DNA of 49,001 nucleotides from Lutibacter sp. (GTDB lineage: Bacteria; Bacteroidota; Bacteroidia; Flavobacteriales; Flavobacteriaceae). Both the position numbers and the translations under genes were made by a program. The notes below the pieces were generated by a model. It was not told where the DNA came from. It worked only from the letters and a program-made list of their open reading frames with translations, and did not search any database. The DNA is taken from NCBI GenBank assembly GCA_030656195.1, contig JAUSOJ010000309.1:1-49001 (forward strand), read 5' to 3'. Position 1 is the first letter of the stretch. Each line of letters opens with the position of its first letter. Below, in pieces: positions 1 through 8,800 of the stretch.

Positions 1-1112
1 CCGGATATCATGGATTCATCAATGCTGCTGCTTCCTTCTTCAATGATACCGTCAACAGGAATTTTTTCTCCCGGTTTTACGCGCAATAAATCATCTTTTT
101 TGATGGAATGAATGGAAACAATTTTATCAACGCCATCAACAACCAAAGTGGCTTCCGAAGGTGCCAATTTCAACAATTCTTTGATGGCGCCACTGGTTTT
201 GCTGTGCGCACGCGCTTCCAGCAATTGGCCCAACAACACCAACGTTAAAATAACCGCCGTTGCTTCAAAATACAAACCGACGCTTCCCATATGTTTAAAT
301 TCCTGCGGAAAAACGGATGGAAATAAAAGTCCGGCAATGCTGAACAAAAATGCGGCTGCCGTACCTATTCCCACCAAAGTGAACATATTCAAATTCCAGG
401 TAATGATCGATTTCCAGGCACGCACATAAAACATCCAACAGGTATAAAAAACAATGGGAAGCGTTAAAACAAACTGCGACCAATCCCAATAAATTTGGGG
501 GAATAGTTTGGACAGCGGATTTGTGGGAAGGTGCATGGACATTGAAATAATAAATACAGGAACCGCAAAAATGAGCGATATCTTCATTTTTTTGAGCAAC
601 TTCAAATAAGTTTTGTCTTCTGCGCTTTCCGTTGGTTCCATCGGCACCAAATCCATTCCGCAAATGGGGCAGGAACCTGGTTCGTCTTTGATAATTTCGG
701 GGTGCATCGGACAAGTATATTGTGTTGCCTGAATGGCTTTTGGCTGTTCAATTAAATCCATGCCGCAAACCGGACAATCGCCTGCCTTGTCGTACGTTTT
801 TTCACCTTCACAGTGCATTGGGCAGTAAAAAATACCGTTGCCGTCTTTTAATGGTTTTATGGCAATTGGTTTTTCTGTTTTTTCGTTGACAGAATTTGGA
901 TCAAAATCTGTAATGGTATAATGCAATCCTGCTTTTAGAAATTCTTGCTGAAATGTTTCTGTTGAAATATGGTTTTCCATGTCAACTTCGGCTTTGCCTT
1001 CCTCCAAATTAACAGTCGCTTTTGACACACCTTTTATATTTTTTAAGGTATCTTCAGCATTGGTTCTGCAACCATTACAGGTCATTCCGGTTATTTTATA
1101 GGTATGTTTCAT
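1..1112 (-). CDS. copA: Copper-type P1B ATPase, N-terminal part (cut by window edge)
   Basis: This is the first 370 residues of a heavy-metal-translocating P-type ATPase that pumps Cu(I)/Ag(I) out of the cytoplasm; the catalytic part lies beyond base 1. Residues 1-70 are an HMA domain with GMTCNGC (metal-binding CxxC at 12-15). Two heavy-metal-binding modules follow, YCPMHCEGEKTYDKAGDCPV and YTCPMHPE...CPICGMDL. Then come the first membrane helices and the start of the actuator domain, with GEKIPVDG and DESMISG at the break. It starts at ATG 1112 and is the last gene seen of the minus-strand metal-resistance cluster. The module DNA closely resembles the repeats in the next gene upstream, so the two may share an origin. 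The family is certain. Copper rather than another soft metal is inferred from the Cus-type neighbours. Confidence 0.93.
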   Translation of the reverse strand, partial: MKHTYKITGMTCNGCRTNAEDTLKNIKGVSKATVNLEEGKAEVDMENHISTETFQQEFLKAGLHYTITDFDPNSVNEKTEKPIAIKPLKDGNGIFYCPMHCEGEKTYDKAGDCPVCGMDLIEQPKAIQATQYTCPMHPEIIKDEPGSCPICGMDLVPMEPTESAEDKTYLKLLKKMKISLIFAVPVFIISMSMHLPTNPLSKLFPQIYWDWSQFVLTLPIVFYTCWMFYVRAWKSIITWNLNMFTLVGIGTAAAFLFSIAGLLFPSVFPQEFKHMGSVGLYFEATAVILTLVLLGQLLEARAHSKTSGAIKELLKLAPSEATLVVDGVDKIVSIHSIKKDDLLRVKPGEKIPVDGIIEEGSSSIDESMIS

Positions 1113-1197
1113 TTTCTGTTGTTGTTAATAAAAGTATTTAGCCCGTTACTATTTTCAAAAATTTGTATTTCTTAAAATCAGAACATTTTAAGGATCT

Positions 1198-1707
1198 TTA
1201 TTTTTCTTTTTTCATTTCCTTCTTTTTTAAATCCATTTTGCATTTCGGACAAGAGCCTGTTTTGTCGTATGTTTTTTCACCCTCACATTTCATTGGACAA
1301 GCATACATTTCAGCCATTTTATCACCATTCATTTTACATTCCATTTTTGTTGAATCCATTTTTTTTCCTGCACAACATGTAGCTTTTTTAGTGTCAGACA
1401 CCTTTTTTAAATCCATTTTGCATTTCGGACAAGAGCCTGTTTTGTCGTATGTTTTTTCACCTTCACATTTCATAGGACAAGCGTACATTTCTGCCATTTT
1501 CATATCCACTTTTTTTAAGTCCATTTTGCATTTCGGACAAGAACCAGCCTTGTCGTAAGTTTTTTCACCTTCGCATTGCATTGGACAAGCATACGCAGCT
1601 TTTTCTGTTTGCATTTGTTTCATTTGTGCTTTTGCTTTTTCTTGACTGTGGGCAAAATTCATTGTTAACATTAACAGTACAATTAAATTTAATTTTAAGG
1701 TTTTCAT
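1198..1707 (-). CDS. Exported protein with three heavy-metal-binding modules
   Basis: This 169-residue protein has an N-terminal signal peptide (MKTLKLNLIVLLMLTMNFAHS) and then three near-identical modules of the form YACPM(Q/K)CEGEKTYDK, (A/T)GSCPKCKMDLKK. Between modules two and three is a linker with CCAGKK and MECKM. Each module offers a CPM and a CPKCKM cluster, as in the heavy-metal-binding domain seen in CusB-like and CopA-like proteins. It most likely acts as a periplasmic metal sponge or chaperone for the Cus pump or the ATPase on either side. The C-terminus is a short Lys/Met tail. The gene is almost wholly repeat, and two modules are 95 of 99 bases identical, so its copy number may vary between strains. 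Metal binding is inferred from the motifs, and the metal is unknown. Confidence 0.85.
   Translation of the reverse strand: MKTLKLNLIVLLMLTMNFAHSQEKAKAQMKQMQTEKAAYACPMQCEGEKTYDKAGSCPKCKMDLKKVDMKMAEMYACPMKCEGEKTYDKTGSCPKCKMDLKKVSDTKKATCCAGKKMDSTKMECKMNGDKMAEMYACPMKCEGEKTYDKTGSCPKCKMDLKKKEMKKEK
1222..1600. repeat. Three tandem coding repeats (metal-binding modules)
   Basis: Bases 1222-1320 and 1402-1500 match at 95 of 99 positions and are exactly 180 bases apart. A third, more diverged copy covers about 1509-1600. They encode the three CPM...CPKCKMDL modules. A further similar stretch lies near 735-825, inside the neighbouring ATPase gene. Confidence 0.9.
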
Positions 1708-1774
1708 TTTAAATTATTTTAAATTATTTACAAATATTCTATTTTTCTTAAATCAAAGCGAATTTTAAAGCTCT

Positions 1775-1981
1775 TTACTCTTCATTTGTTGCTTTATCGG
1801 TTTCTAAATCTTGATGATTCATTGGCATATCATCATCCGAATTGTGCAGGGTGTCATGGTTCATTTCCATGTGATTTTCATTTCTCTGGACATCATTTTT
1901 TTCAGTGTTTTTGCAAGAAAATGCGTTCAGGCTTAATAGTCCCAATGAAACTATCACTAAAGTTGTTTTTAAATTTTTCAT
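1775..1981 (-). CDS. Small His/Met-rich lipoprotein
   Basis: This 68-residue protein has a signal peptide ending in a lipobox-like stretch (LSLNAFSC), so Cys-23 is the probable lipidated residue. The mature part is acidic and rich in His and Met (ENHMEMNHDTLHNS, DDMPMNHQDL), a composition seen in periplasmic copper or silver binders. I do not recognise a named family. It starts at ATG 1981. Its upstream leader is a near-exact copy of the leader of the DUF2911 gene. Placement inside the metal cluster and composition together suggest metal buffering at a membrane, which is an inference. Confidence 0.7.
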   Translation of the reverse strand: MKNLKTTLVIVSLGLLSLNAFSCKNTEKNDVQRNENHMEMNHDTLHNSDDDMPMNHQDLETDKATNEE

Positions 1982-2026
1982 TTTTAAAATGTTTATAGTT
2001 ATTAATTTTTAATTGTTAAATAATTG
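1974..2026. repeat. 53-base duplicated leader, copy A
   Basis: This stretch matches bases 2639-2691 at 52 of 53 positions. It covers the start codon of the small lipoprotein gene and its upstream untranslated region. Confidence 0.9.
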
Positions 2027-2073
2027 AATTATGGCGACTTTTGCAAAAAGGGAACCACGATTCTAAAAAATTT

Positions 2074-2646
2074 CTAATGACTTGCCACGGAAAAGGGAAT
2101 TTCAATTTTTACTTTTTCCCAGGCCAGTGAGATGACTCCTTTATTTTCATCTATTTTTTTTACATTATAAAGTAACGAATCCTGAATTTCATTAAGCTTT
2201 TCTGGAACTACTTCCATACTCACCACATTTTCAGTTTTATTAAATTCGTCCTTTCCATGTTGCTTCCAACGTTTGTTGAACATCACTTTCCAAGTTTCTT
2301 TTCCAGGAATTACAAAAAAACCATACTTGCCTGCCGGTAAAATTTCCGTTCCTATAACCAAATCTTTATCAGTTTTTATCCAGGTAGCATTATGTGCTCC
2401 GGCCTGCCATACGGTATCATAACCTACTAAACCACCAAAAATAATCCTGTTTCTTACGCTAGGAGAAGAATAATCTATGTGAACGTGGGCATCGCCTATC
2501 AATGCCATGGCAGTGGCGTGCGGACTTAAACTTTTAGCTGGTTTATCTGTTTCTGTTTTGAAACCTGTGTTCGATTGATGGTTGTGTTGTGCAAAACCGC
2601 CAAAGTTTATCAATACTATGCATATTATAATAAGGGATTTTTTCAT
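2074..2646 (-). CDS. DUF2911 family exported protein
   Basis: This 190-residue protein has a signal peptide (MKKSLIIICIVLINFGGFAQ) followed by a His-containing stretch. The body is typical of DUF2911: DYSSPSVRNRIIFGGLVGYD, WQAGAHNATWI, ILPAGKYGFFVIPG and WKVMFNKRW. The family is widespread in Bacteroidota and its biochemical role is unknown. It lies 27 bases after the 42-residue gene and within the copper cluster, so a link to metal stress is possible. It could equally be a passenger. The start at ATG 2646 follows directly from the signal peptide. Confidence 0.88.
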   Translation of the reverse strand: MKKSLIIICIVLINFGGFAQHNHQSNTGFKTETDKPAKSLSPHATAMALIGDAHVHIDYSSPSVRNRIIFGGLVGYDTVWQAGAHNATWIKTDKDLVIGTEILPAGKYGFFVIPGKETWKVMFNKRWKQHGKDEFNKTENVVSMEVVPEKLNEIQDSLLYNVKKIDENKGVISLAWEKVKIEIPFSVASH

Positions 2647-2691
2647 TTTTAAAATGTTTATAGTTATTAATTTTTAAGTGTTAAATAATTG
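2639..2691. repeat. 53-base duplicated leader, copy B
   Basis: This copy covers the start codon of the DUF2911 gene, its upstream gap and the last codons of the 42-residue gene. Copy A is at 1974-2026, with one mismatch at 2013/2678. Because copy B overlaps coding sequence, it is probably the parent of copy A. Confidence 0.9.
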
Positions 2692-2802
2692 GTTAAATAC
2701 TGCTCCAATAACGATGAGCGTAACAATTCCCCAGAGTGTTCTTTTTGTCCAGATTTCTATTTTTGAGCTGGATTCTGATCCCGTTTTACAACAATCTTTC
2801 AT
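2674..2802 (-). CDS. 42-residue Cys-Cys single-pass membrane protein
   Basis: This short gene begins inside the stop of the cusB-like gene: ATGA at 2802-2799 gives the ATG of this gene and the TGA of cusB. That overlap is a classic sign of coupled translation. The product starts MKDCCKTGSES, has a charged segment (KIEIWTKRT) and ends in one membrane helix (LWGIVTLIVIGAVFNQLF). The CC pair at residues 4-5 would face the cytoplasm if the positive charges stay inside, and might bind a soft metal. I know no function. Its position within the efflux operon suggests an accessory or metal-handing subunit of the pump, which is inference. Confidence 0.75.
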   Translation of the reverse strand: MKDCCKTGSESSSKIEIWTKRTLWGIVTLIVIGAVFNQLFNT

Positions 2803-4562
2803 TTTATAATTGATTTTGTTTCACCGCATTTTAGCATGGATGCTCCAAAATACGGATTTTTTATTTCTTCAAATTGACTGATCCAATTTGCGCCTTTATT
2901 GCCATCAACCATTGGGCAATATTGAACATATAGTGTTTGGCCAAATGGTTTGAAAGAATTCGTCAAAGCTATCATTGCTTCAGAAATAGGTTGAAATGCT
3001 TTCCGTACTTCTTCAATGTTTTTGAAGTTCGATGCAGGTTGAAGTGCCAATTTCAAATTGTTTTGGTGCTTCATCCAAATTTCGTGCGATTCGCCCGAAA
3101 AAAGCGACATGTCAACTTTGGAAAGCGCTGTTTGCATAGCGATTCCAGCTTTTTTTGCTTTGGCCAAATGATCGGCTGCCAAAGCATCTTTCAAATTTAA
3201 ATATTCCTGATAAAGCGGTTTTAAAGCTTCTTTGGCTTTTGGGCTGATGGTTGCTTCGGCCGATTTTTCAGTTTTTGAAGTTGTTGTTTCTGTTTGGTTA
3301 TTTTTTGAATTGCCAACATTATTTTCCGGATTCATCATACTTGGTTTTCCCGCCAATTGCGCGGCAGCATCCACGGTAAAAGTGCCATTTACCACTATTT
3401 CTTCACCATTTTCCAAACCCGATTTTATCACATAAGCATCCCCAAGTGAAGGTCCGAGCATGACTTCCCGCAATTTAAAATTCACTTTGTCTTCTGAAGT
3501 GCTTTTAACATAAACGATAGACCGTTCACCGGTCCACATCACCGCCGATTTTGGAATGACAATTTCCGTGGTTCCTGTTTTGCTGATGTTATTTTTCACA
3601 GTCCCTGAAGCGAACATTTCAGGTTTTAATTTATTTTCCGCGTTTTTAACTTCAATTCTTGCCGTGGCTACCCTTGTTTGCGAATTAATCATTGGATCTA
3701 AAAATGAAATGGTTCCTTCAAAAGTTTCTCCGGGCAACGACTGGATGGTGTAACTCACTTTATTGCCAACTTTTACCCACGGAATGTCGCTTTCATACAC
3801 ATCAAAAAGAATCCACACCGATGACAAGTCGGCAATTTCATAAAGTGGCATGCCACGTTCCACATAATCGCCCAATTCCACTTTTTTTGCTGTAACAATC
3901 CCCGAAACATCGGCTGAAATAGGAAATTGCTGAATTGGCTTTCCTGAGCTGATTATATTGTTGATCGATTTGTCTCCAATTTTCCAGTTTCTGAGCTTTT
4001 GCTTTGCGGCATCAAACAATTCGGGTTGCGAATTACGGATGCTGTAGGCCTGCAACAATTCTTCCTGGGCAGTCACCAATTCTGGGGAATAAACCATGGC
4101 CAATCGCTGACCGCGATTCACTTTTTCGCCCGTAAAATTAATACTCAATTGCTCAATTCTTCCCGGTATGTGCGTAGATTGTGCATATAGTTTGCGCTCG
4201 TCAATTTGCACTTTGCCATTCAATCGCAACTCTTTGCTGGCTTCTTTTGAACCAACAATCATAGTTTGAATATTTGCCAGTTTCATGGCGTTTTCAGACA
4301 TTTGAAGTGCATTTGGGTCGGCTTCGGAATGGTTATTTTCCAAAGGAATTAAATCCATTCCGCAGAGCGGGCATTTTCCCGGTTCATTCATACGAATTTG
4401 CGGATCCATAGAGCAGGTCCAAATGGTTTCTTCAGAAATTTCGGTATTGTTTTCGTTGGCCGATTTTTGAGAGTCATTTCCCCCAAAAATGATCCAGCCC
4501 AACAAGAGTCCCGCAAGCAAGATTCCTGTCATTTTTACTATATTTTTAGTTTTTGTTGTCAT
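2799..4562 (-). CDS. cusB: CusB-like RND efflux periplasmic adaptor
   Basis: This 587-residue membrane-fusion protein links the RND pump to the outer-membrane channel. It has an N-terminal anchor (about 8-27), then a heavy-metal-binding module (WTCSMDPQIRMNEPGKCPLC, near 47-68). The HlyD-like core follows, with IPGRIEQLSINFTGEKVNRG and FPISADVSGIVTAKKVELGD. The C-terminal part from about 440 is a DUF3347 domain ending in YCPMVDGNKGANW and NPYFGASMLKCGE, a likely second metal site. The protein is longer than E. coli CusB (about 400 residues) because of these added ends. It starts one base after the stop of the TolC-like gene. The added modules probably load periplasmic Cu or Ag into the pump. 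Confidence 0.92.
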   Translation of the reverse strand: MTTKTKNIVKMTGILLAGLLLGWIIFGGNDSQKSANENNTEISEETIWTCSMDPQIRMNEPGKCPLCGMDLIPLENNHSEADPNALQMSENAMKLANIQTMIVGSKEASKELRLNGKVQIDERKLYAQSTHIPGRIEQLSINFTGEKVNRGQRLAMVYSPELVTAQEELLQAYSIRNSQPELFDAAKQKLRNWKIGDKSINNIISSGKPIQQFPISADVSGIVTAKKVELGDYVERGMPLYEIADLSSVWILFDVYESDIPWVKVGNKVSYTIQSLPGETFEGTISFLDPMINSQTRVATARIEVKNAENKLKPEMFASGTVKNNISKTGTTEIVIPKSAVMWTGERSIVYVKSTSEDKVNFKLREVMLGPSLGDAYVIKSGLENGEEIVVNGTFTVDAAAQLAGKPSMMNPENNVGNSKNNQTETTTSKTEKSAEATISPKAKEALKPLYQEYLNLKDALAADHLAKAKKAGIAMQTALSKVDMSLFSGESHEIWMKHQNNLKLALQPASNFKNIEEVRKAFQPISEAMIALTNSFKPFGQTLYVQYCPMVDGNKGANWISQFEEIKNPYFGASMLKCGETKSIIK

Positions 4563-4563
4563 T

Positions 4564-5820
4564 TTATTCCTCTTTAGAAAGTAAATAATCTATTTGTGAT
4601 TGCGCCGTAAATGCATTTTTATTTGCGGTTACTGTTGCTGTTTCAAGCATTAACAAATCTTGGTTCATCCTTAAGATTTCCTCAAAATCCGTTCCTGAAT
4701 TGCTATAGGCAGCCAGCAGTAATTTGATGGCTTGGTTGGTGCTTTCCATTTGGTTTTTGTACAAATCTTTCAGTCTTTTGGCTTTTAACAAATTGTAATT
4801 GGCCATACTGTAACTCGCCTGTAAATTATTTTCGACGGCTTGTTTTTCATACGTTGTGGCCTTCACCATTAATTCGGCTTCTTTTTGTGCTGCTTTATAT
4901 TTTTTTCTGAAAATAGGAAGCGTCATCGTAACCATGGGCATAATGGCATCCTGGCCATTCATTTCCAAATCCGGAACATCCCGTTTTGAAATAATGGAAT
5001 AATCAACCCCAAGACCAATCATGGGATAGCCTTCTTTTTTTGCGATGATTTGCTCGGCTTCAAAAGAGGCTTTTTGTTTTTCCAGTCGCAGCAATTTAGG
5101 ATTTTTGGCAAATAAACTGTCTCTGTTTATGGAAGTTAAATTTTCATCCACAGGCAAAAAATCAGGAATATTGATGAATTCATTCAAATCCCTGTTCAAC
5201 ATACTGTTAAATCCAATTTGAAGCGGCTGATTTTGGTCTTTCAACAATTGTATGTTGGTGCCGGTTTCGTTTCTTTTGATGTCAATTCTTACCACATCAA
5301 CCATAGCGCCTTTTCCATTTTTGAATTTGCTCAAGGAAAGTTCGCGATAGGTGTCTAAAATTTGCAGGTTTTTTTCTTCGAGTTGAATCATTTGATTTAA
5401 CTCATAAAGTTCCGCATACATTTTTTTGATGTTGAAATAAACCTCATTTTTGATGTCCACATATTTTTGAAATGAAGCTTCGGCCATTAAATTGGCTGCG
5501 TTTTCTTTGGCAGATAAAGTTCCAAACCAAGGAAACATTTGCATAAAGCTGAATCGCGCTTCCTGAGCTCCAATTCTGGTTTCTATCATACGGCCGAAAG
5601 CGCTCATTGTTAAACTTGGATCGGGCAATGAACTCACTTGCGGCGATTTTTGCATGGCAGCTTCAAACTCGGTATAAGCAGCTTTTACTTCAGGATTGTT
5701 TTGGGCAGCAATCACCAAATAATCTTTCAAGGTTTGGCTTTGTCCATTTATAGAATAAAATGCCAATACAAATAGTAAATATCTGATATTTAATATTTTA
5801 AATTTATATATTACTTTCAT
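4564..5820 (-). CDS. cusC: TolC-family outer-membrane efflux channel (CusC-like)
   Basis: This 418-residue protein has a signal sequence (ending near NGQSQ) and the long, heptad-rich helices of the outer-membrane efflux family, with two repeats (LKDYLVIAAQNNPEVKAAY in the first half; DLYKNQMESTNQAIKLLLAAY in the second). It forms the exit duct of the tripartite pump. The start at ATG 5820 overlaps the end of the cusA-like gene by 17 bases, so the two are translated as one unit. Assignment to the Cus type comes from its neighbours rather than from the channel itself. Confidence 0.9.
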   Translation of the reverse strand: MKVIYKFKILNIRYLLFVLAFYSINGQSQTLKDYLVIAAQNNPEVKAAYTEFEAAMQKSPQVSSLPDPSLTMSAFGRMIETRIGAQEARFSFMQMFPWFGTLSAKENAANLMAEASFQKYVDIKNEVYFNIKKMYAELYELNQMIQLEEKNLQILDTYRELSLSKFKNGKGAMVDVVRIDIKRNETGTNIQLLKDQNQPLQIGFNSMLNRDLNEFINIPDFLPVDENLTSINRDSLFAKNPKLLRLEKQKASFEAEQIIAKKEGYPMIGLGVDYSIISKRDVPDLEMNGQDAIMPMVTMTLPIFRKKYKAAQKEAELMVKATTYEKQAVENNLQASYSMANYNLLKAKRLKDLYKNQMESTNQAIKLLLAAYSNSGTDFEEILRMNQDLLMLETATVTANKNAFTAQSQIDYLLSKEE

Positions 5821-8800
5821 TGCTTGTTTTTTTAATTAACGACTCTCTCCAGGATGCCTGTAAAATGGGCACCACAAAAATGGTCATGATTTGAATAATC
5901 ATTCCGCCAAATGCCGGAATTGCCATAGGAACCATAATATCCGAACCTTTTCCTGTTGATGTGAGCACTGGGATTAATGCAATGATGGTTACCGCAGTGG
6001 TCATCATCGCTGGCCGCACGCGTTTTTTTCCTGCATCAATAACCGCTTGTCTCACTTCAGCAACTGTTTTTGGATCTCTTTCTTCAAAAACCTGATGAAT
6101 ATAAGTTCCCATCAGTACGCCATCATCAGTTGCAATTCCAAACAAAGCGATAAATCCAACCCAAACGGCGACACTTAAATTAATGGTTTGCATTTGAAAT
6201 AAATCGCGCATATTGATTCCGGAAACGTTGAAATTCATAAACCAATCTTGCCCCCAAAGCCAAATCATAATAAATCCGCCGGCAAAGGCCACAAAAACAC
6301 CCGAAAAATGAATGGCAGATGCGGTAATTGTTTTAAATTGAAAGTACAGCAACATGAAAATGATTAACAAACAAATCGGAATTACGATGGAAAGTCGTTT
6401 TACCGCCCTCACTTGATTTTCAAAGCTACCGGAGAATTTATAACTTACCCCAGCCGGAACAACCAAAGCGCCGCTTTTAATTTTTGAATCGATAATTTCC
6501 TGTGCGTCTTCAACAACATCAACTTCAGCATTTCCTTCTTTTTTATCGAACAACACATAACCCACTAAAAAAGTATCTTCGCTTTTAATCATTTGCGGAC
6601 CTTGCAAATACTCAATTGTTACCAATTCACCTAATGGAACTTGCGCCATCGTTGGGGTTGGAATTAAAATTTTCTTTAATTTTTCGGGATCATCACGCAA
6701 TTCTCGCGGATATCTAACCCGAACAGAAAATCGTTCGCGACCCTCAACAGTTGTGGTGATTGGCATACCGCCAATGGCAGTTTCAATGGCTTGCTGGGTT
6801 TGCTCGATACTTAAACCAAAACGTGCAATTTTATCTCTGTCGATATTGATATTCAAATAAGGTTTTCCAACAATTCTATCCGCAAAAACGGCATCGGCTT
6901 TTACGGAAGGAACTTCTTTTAAAATGTTTTCAAGCTGCACGCCAAATTCCTGGATGGTGTTTAAATCGGGCCCATAAACTTTTATGCCCATCGGTGCTCG
7001 CATTCCTGTTTGGAGCATCACCAATCGGGTTTCAATAGGCTGTAATTTTGGCGCTGAGGTGATTCCCGGCAAAGCGGTCACTTTGATAATTTCATTCCAG
7101 ATATCATTGGGCGTTTTTATTTGTTTTCTCCAATTTCTGAAATTATCACCGTCATCATCCTGAATTAAATCTATTTTGGTAACGCCTTTTACGATGGCAT
7201 CTTCATTTGAAAGCGAATCGCCCGATTTTAGAATAAAACGATTGTCTTTGTCCGTTTTAAACGTTTCTCTGCGTCCTTTTTCATTTAAAATGAATTCAGA
7301 TTTGTAACCAATCACATTTTCATACATCGAGATTGGCGCAGGATCCAAAGCGGTTTCTGCCCTTCCAAGTTTACCAACGGCAACTTCAACTTCGGGTATG
7401 TTAATTACCGCCATATCCAACAATTGCAAGGTTTTGGTGGTTTCTTCAATCCCTGCGTGCGGCATAGAAGTTGGCATCAATAAAAAACTTCCTTCATTTA
7501 ACGAAGGCATAAACTCTTTGCCAATTCCGGGGAATTTATGATGCATATAGGAATACACAGAAGTTGTTTTTAGGTTGAGGCCAATTTTATCAAATCCATT
7601 TGCTGCCCAGCCAAAAACACCGTTAAAACCAATCCAGATAAACAATCCAAAAAGGATGGTAAATAGCGGCAGCATTAAAAATTTTCGCTTGTTATTCAAG
7701 CACCAAACCAGAATTTCCTCATAATAATAAATTACAGAAATAATCATTGATAAAACCGAAGCAATGATAATGATGACCATTAAATAATTTGAAAACAAAC
7801 TGTTTTGATGGCCAAGCGGCGCCCACGATTTTGTAAGAATTAATGTTGTAAATAACAGGGCGATGCCAATGGTGATTAAATTTGAGTGTTTACCAATGTA
7901 TTTTGGATAAATTGGCTCCAATATGTTTTTTAGTCCGATGAAGGTCAACACCAAAGGAATCAAGGTTGAAAACACAATGGCCAATACAATTCCGGAAACA
8001 ATTAAGGTGATATTCCAAAATTTACTTATTTTTTGTTTTGAAAATTTAAAGCCAAAAATTAAATAGATAATCGTTGGCAAAAACACAACGCCAATTAAAA
8101 AGGAGGCTCCCAATGCAAAAGTCTTGGTGAAAGCCAGTGGCCTAAATAGTTTTCCTTCGGCATTTTCCATAAAAAATACTGGCAAGAAACTTACAATTGT
8201 GGTTGCAATGCCAACGGTTATTGCCGGCGCAATTTCTGTAGTTGCCTCATAAATTACATGGATAAGCTGTTTTCCTTTTTTGCCGATATTTTCGGGCATT
8301 TCAAAAAATCGGATGTTGTTTTCAACCAAAACAATGCCAACATCCACCATCACGCCAATGGCAATGGCAATTCCGGAAAGCGCCACCACATTGGCGTCAA
8401 CACCGGCATAACGCATAATAATGAAAGTCATAATTACAGCCAAAGGCAACAAACTTGCAATAATAACCGAGGCTCTTAAATTGAATAACAGAATGATGAT
8501 TACAATAATACTGATGATAATTTCTTCTGTTAAGGCACTTTCTAAAGTTCCTATGGTTTCTTGGATTAGGCCAGTTCTGTCATAAAACGGAACAATTGTT
8601 AACTGGCTTACCGTGCCGTCGGCCAAGGTTTTTTTAGGCAATCCGGTTGAAATTTCCTTGATTTTAGTTTTTACATTGTTGATGACTTCCAGCGGATTTG
8701 AACCATAACGGGCAACCACAACACCGCCAACAACTTCGGCGCCTTCTTTATCAAGTATGCCTCTTCTTGGCGCTGCGCCCAAACTTACCACAGCGAGGTC

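Noticed and set aside
295-714. 139-codon open frame on the minus strand
   Set aside because: It overlaps the CopA-like ATPase in another frame; the ATPase frame has HMA, module and actuator motifs.
1163-1558. 131-codon plus-strand open frame with internal repeats
   Set aside because: It is the antisense image of the tandem metal-binding modules; the minus-strand product has a signal peptide and ordered Cys motifs.
1222-1600. CRISPR-like direct repeats
   Set aside because: Units are long, coding and lack uniform spacers; they encode protein modules.
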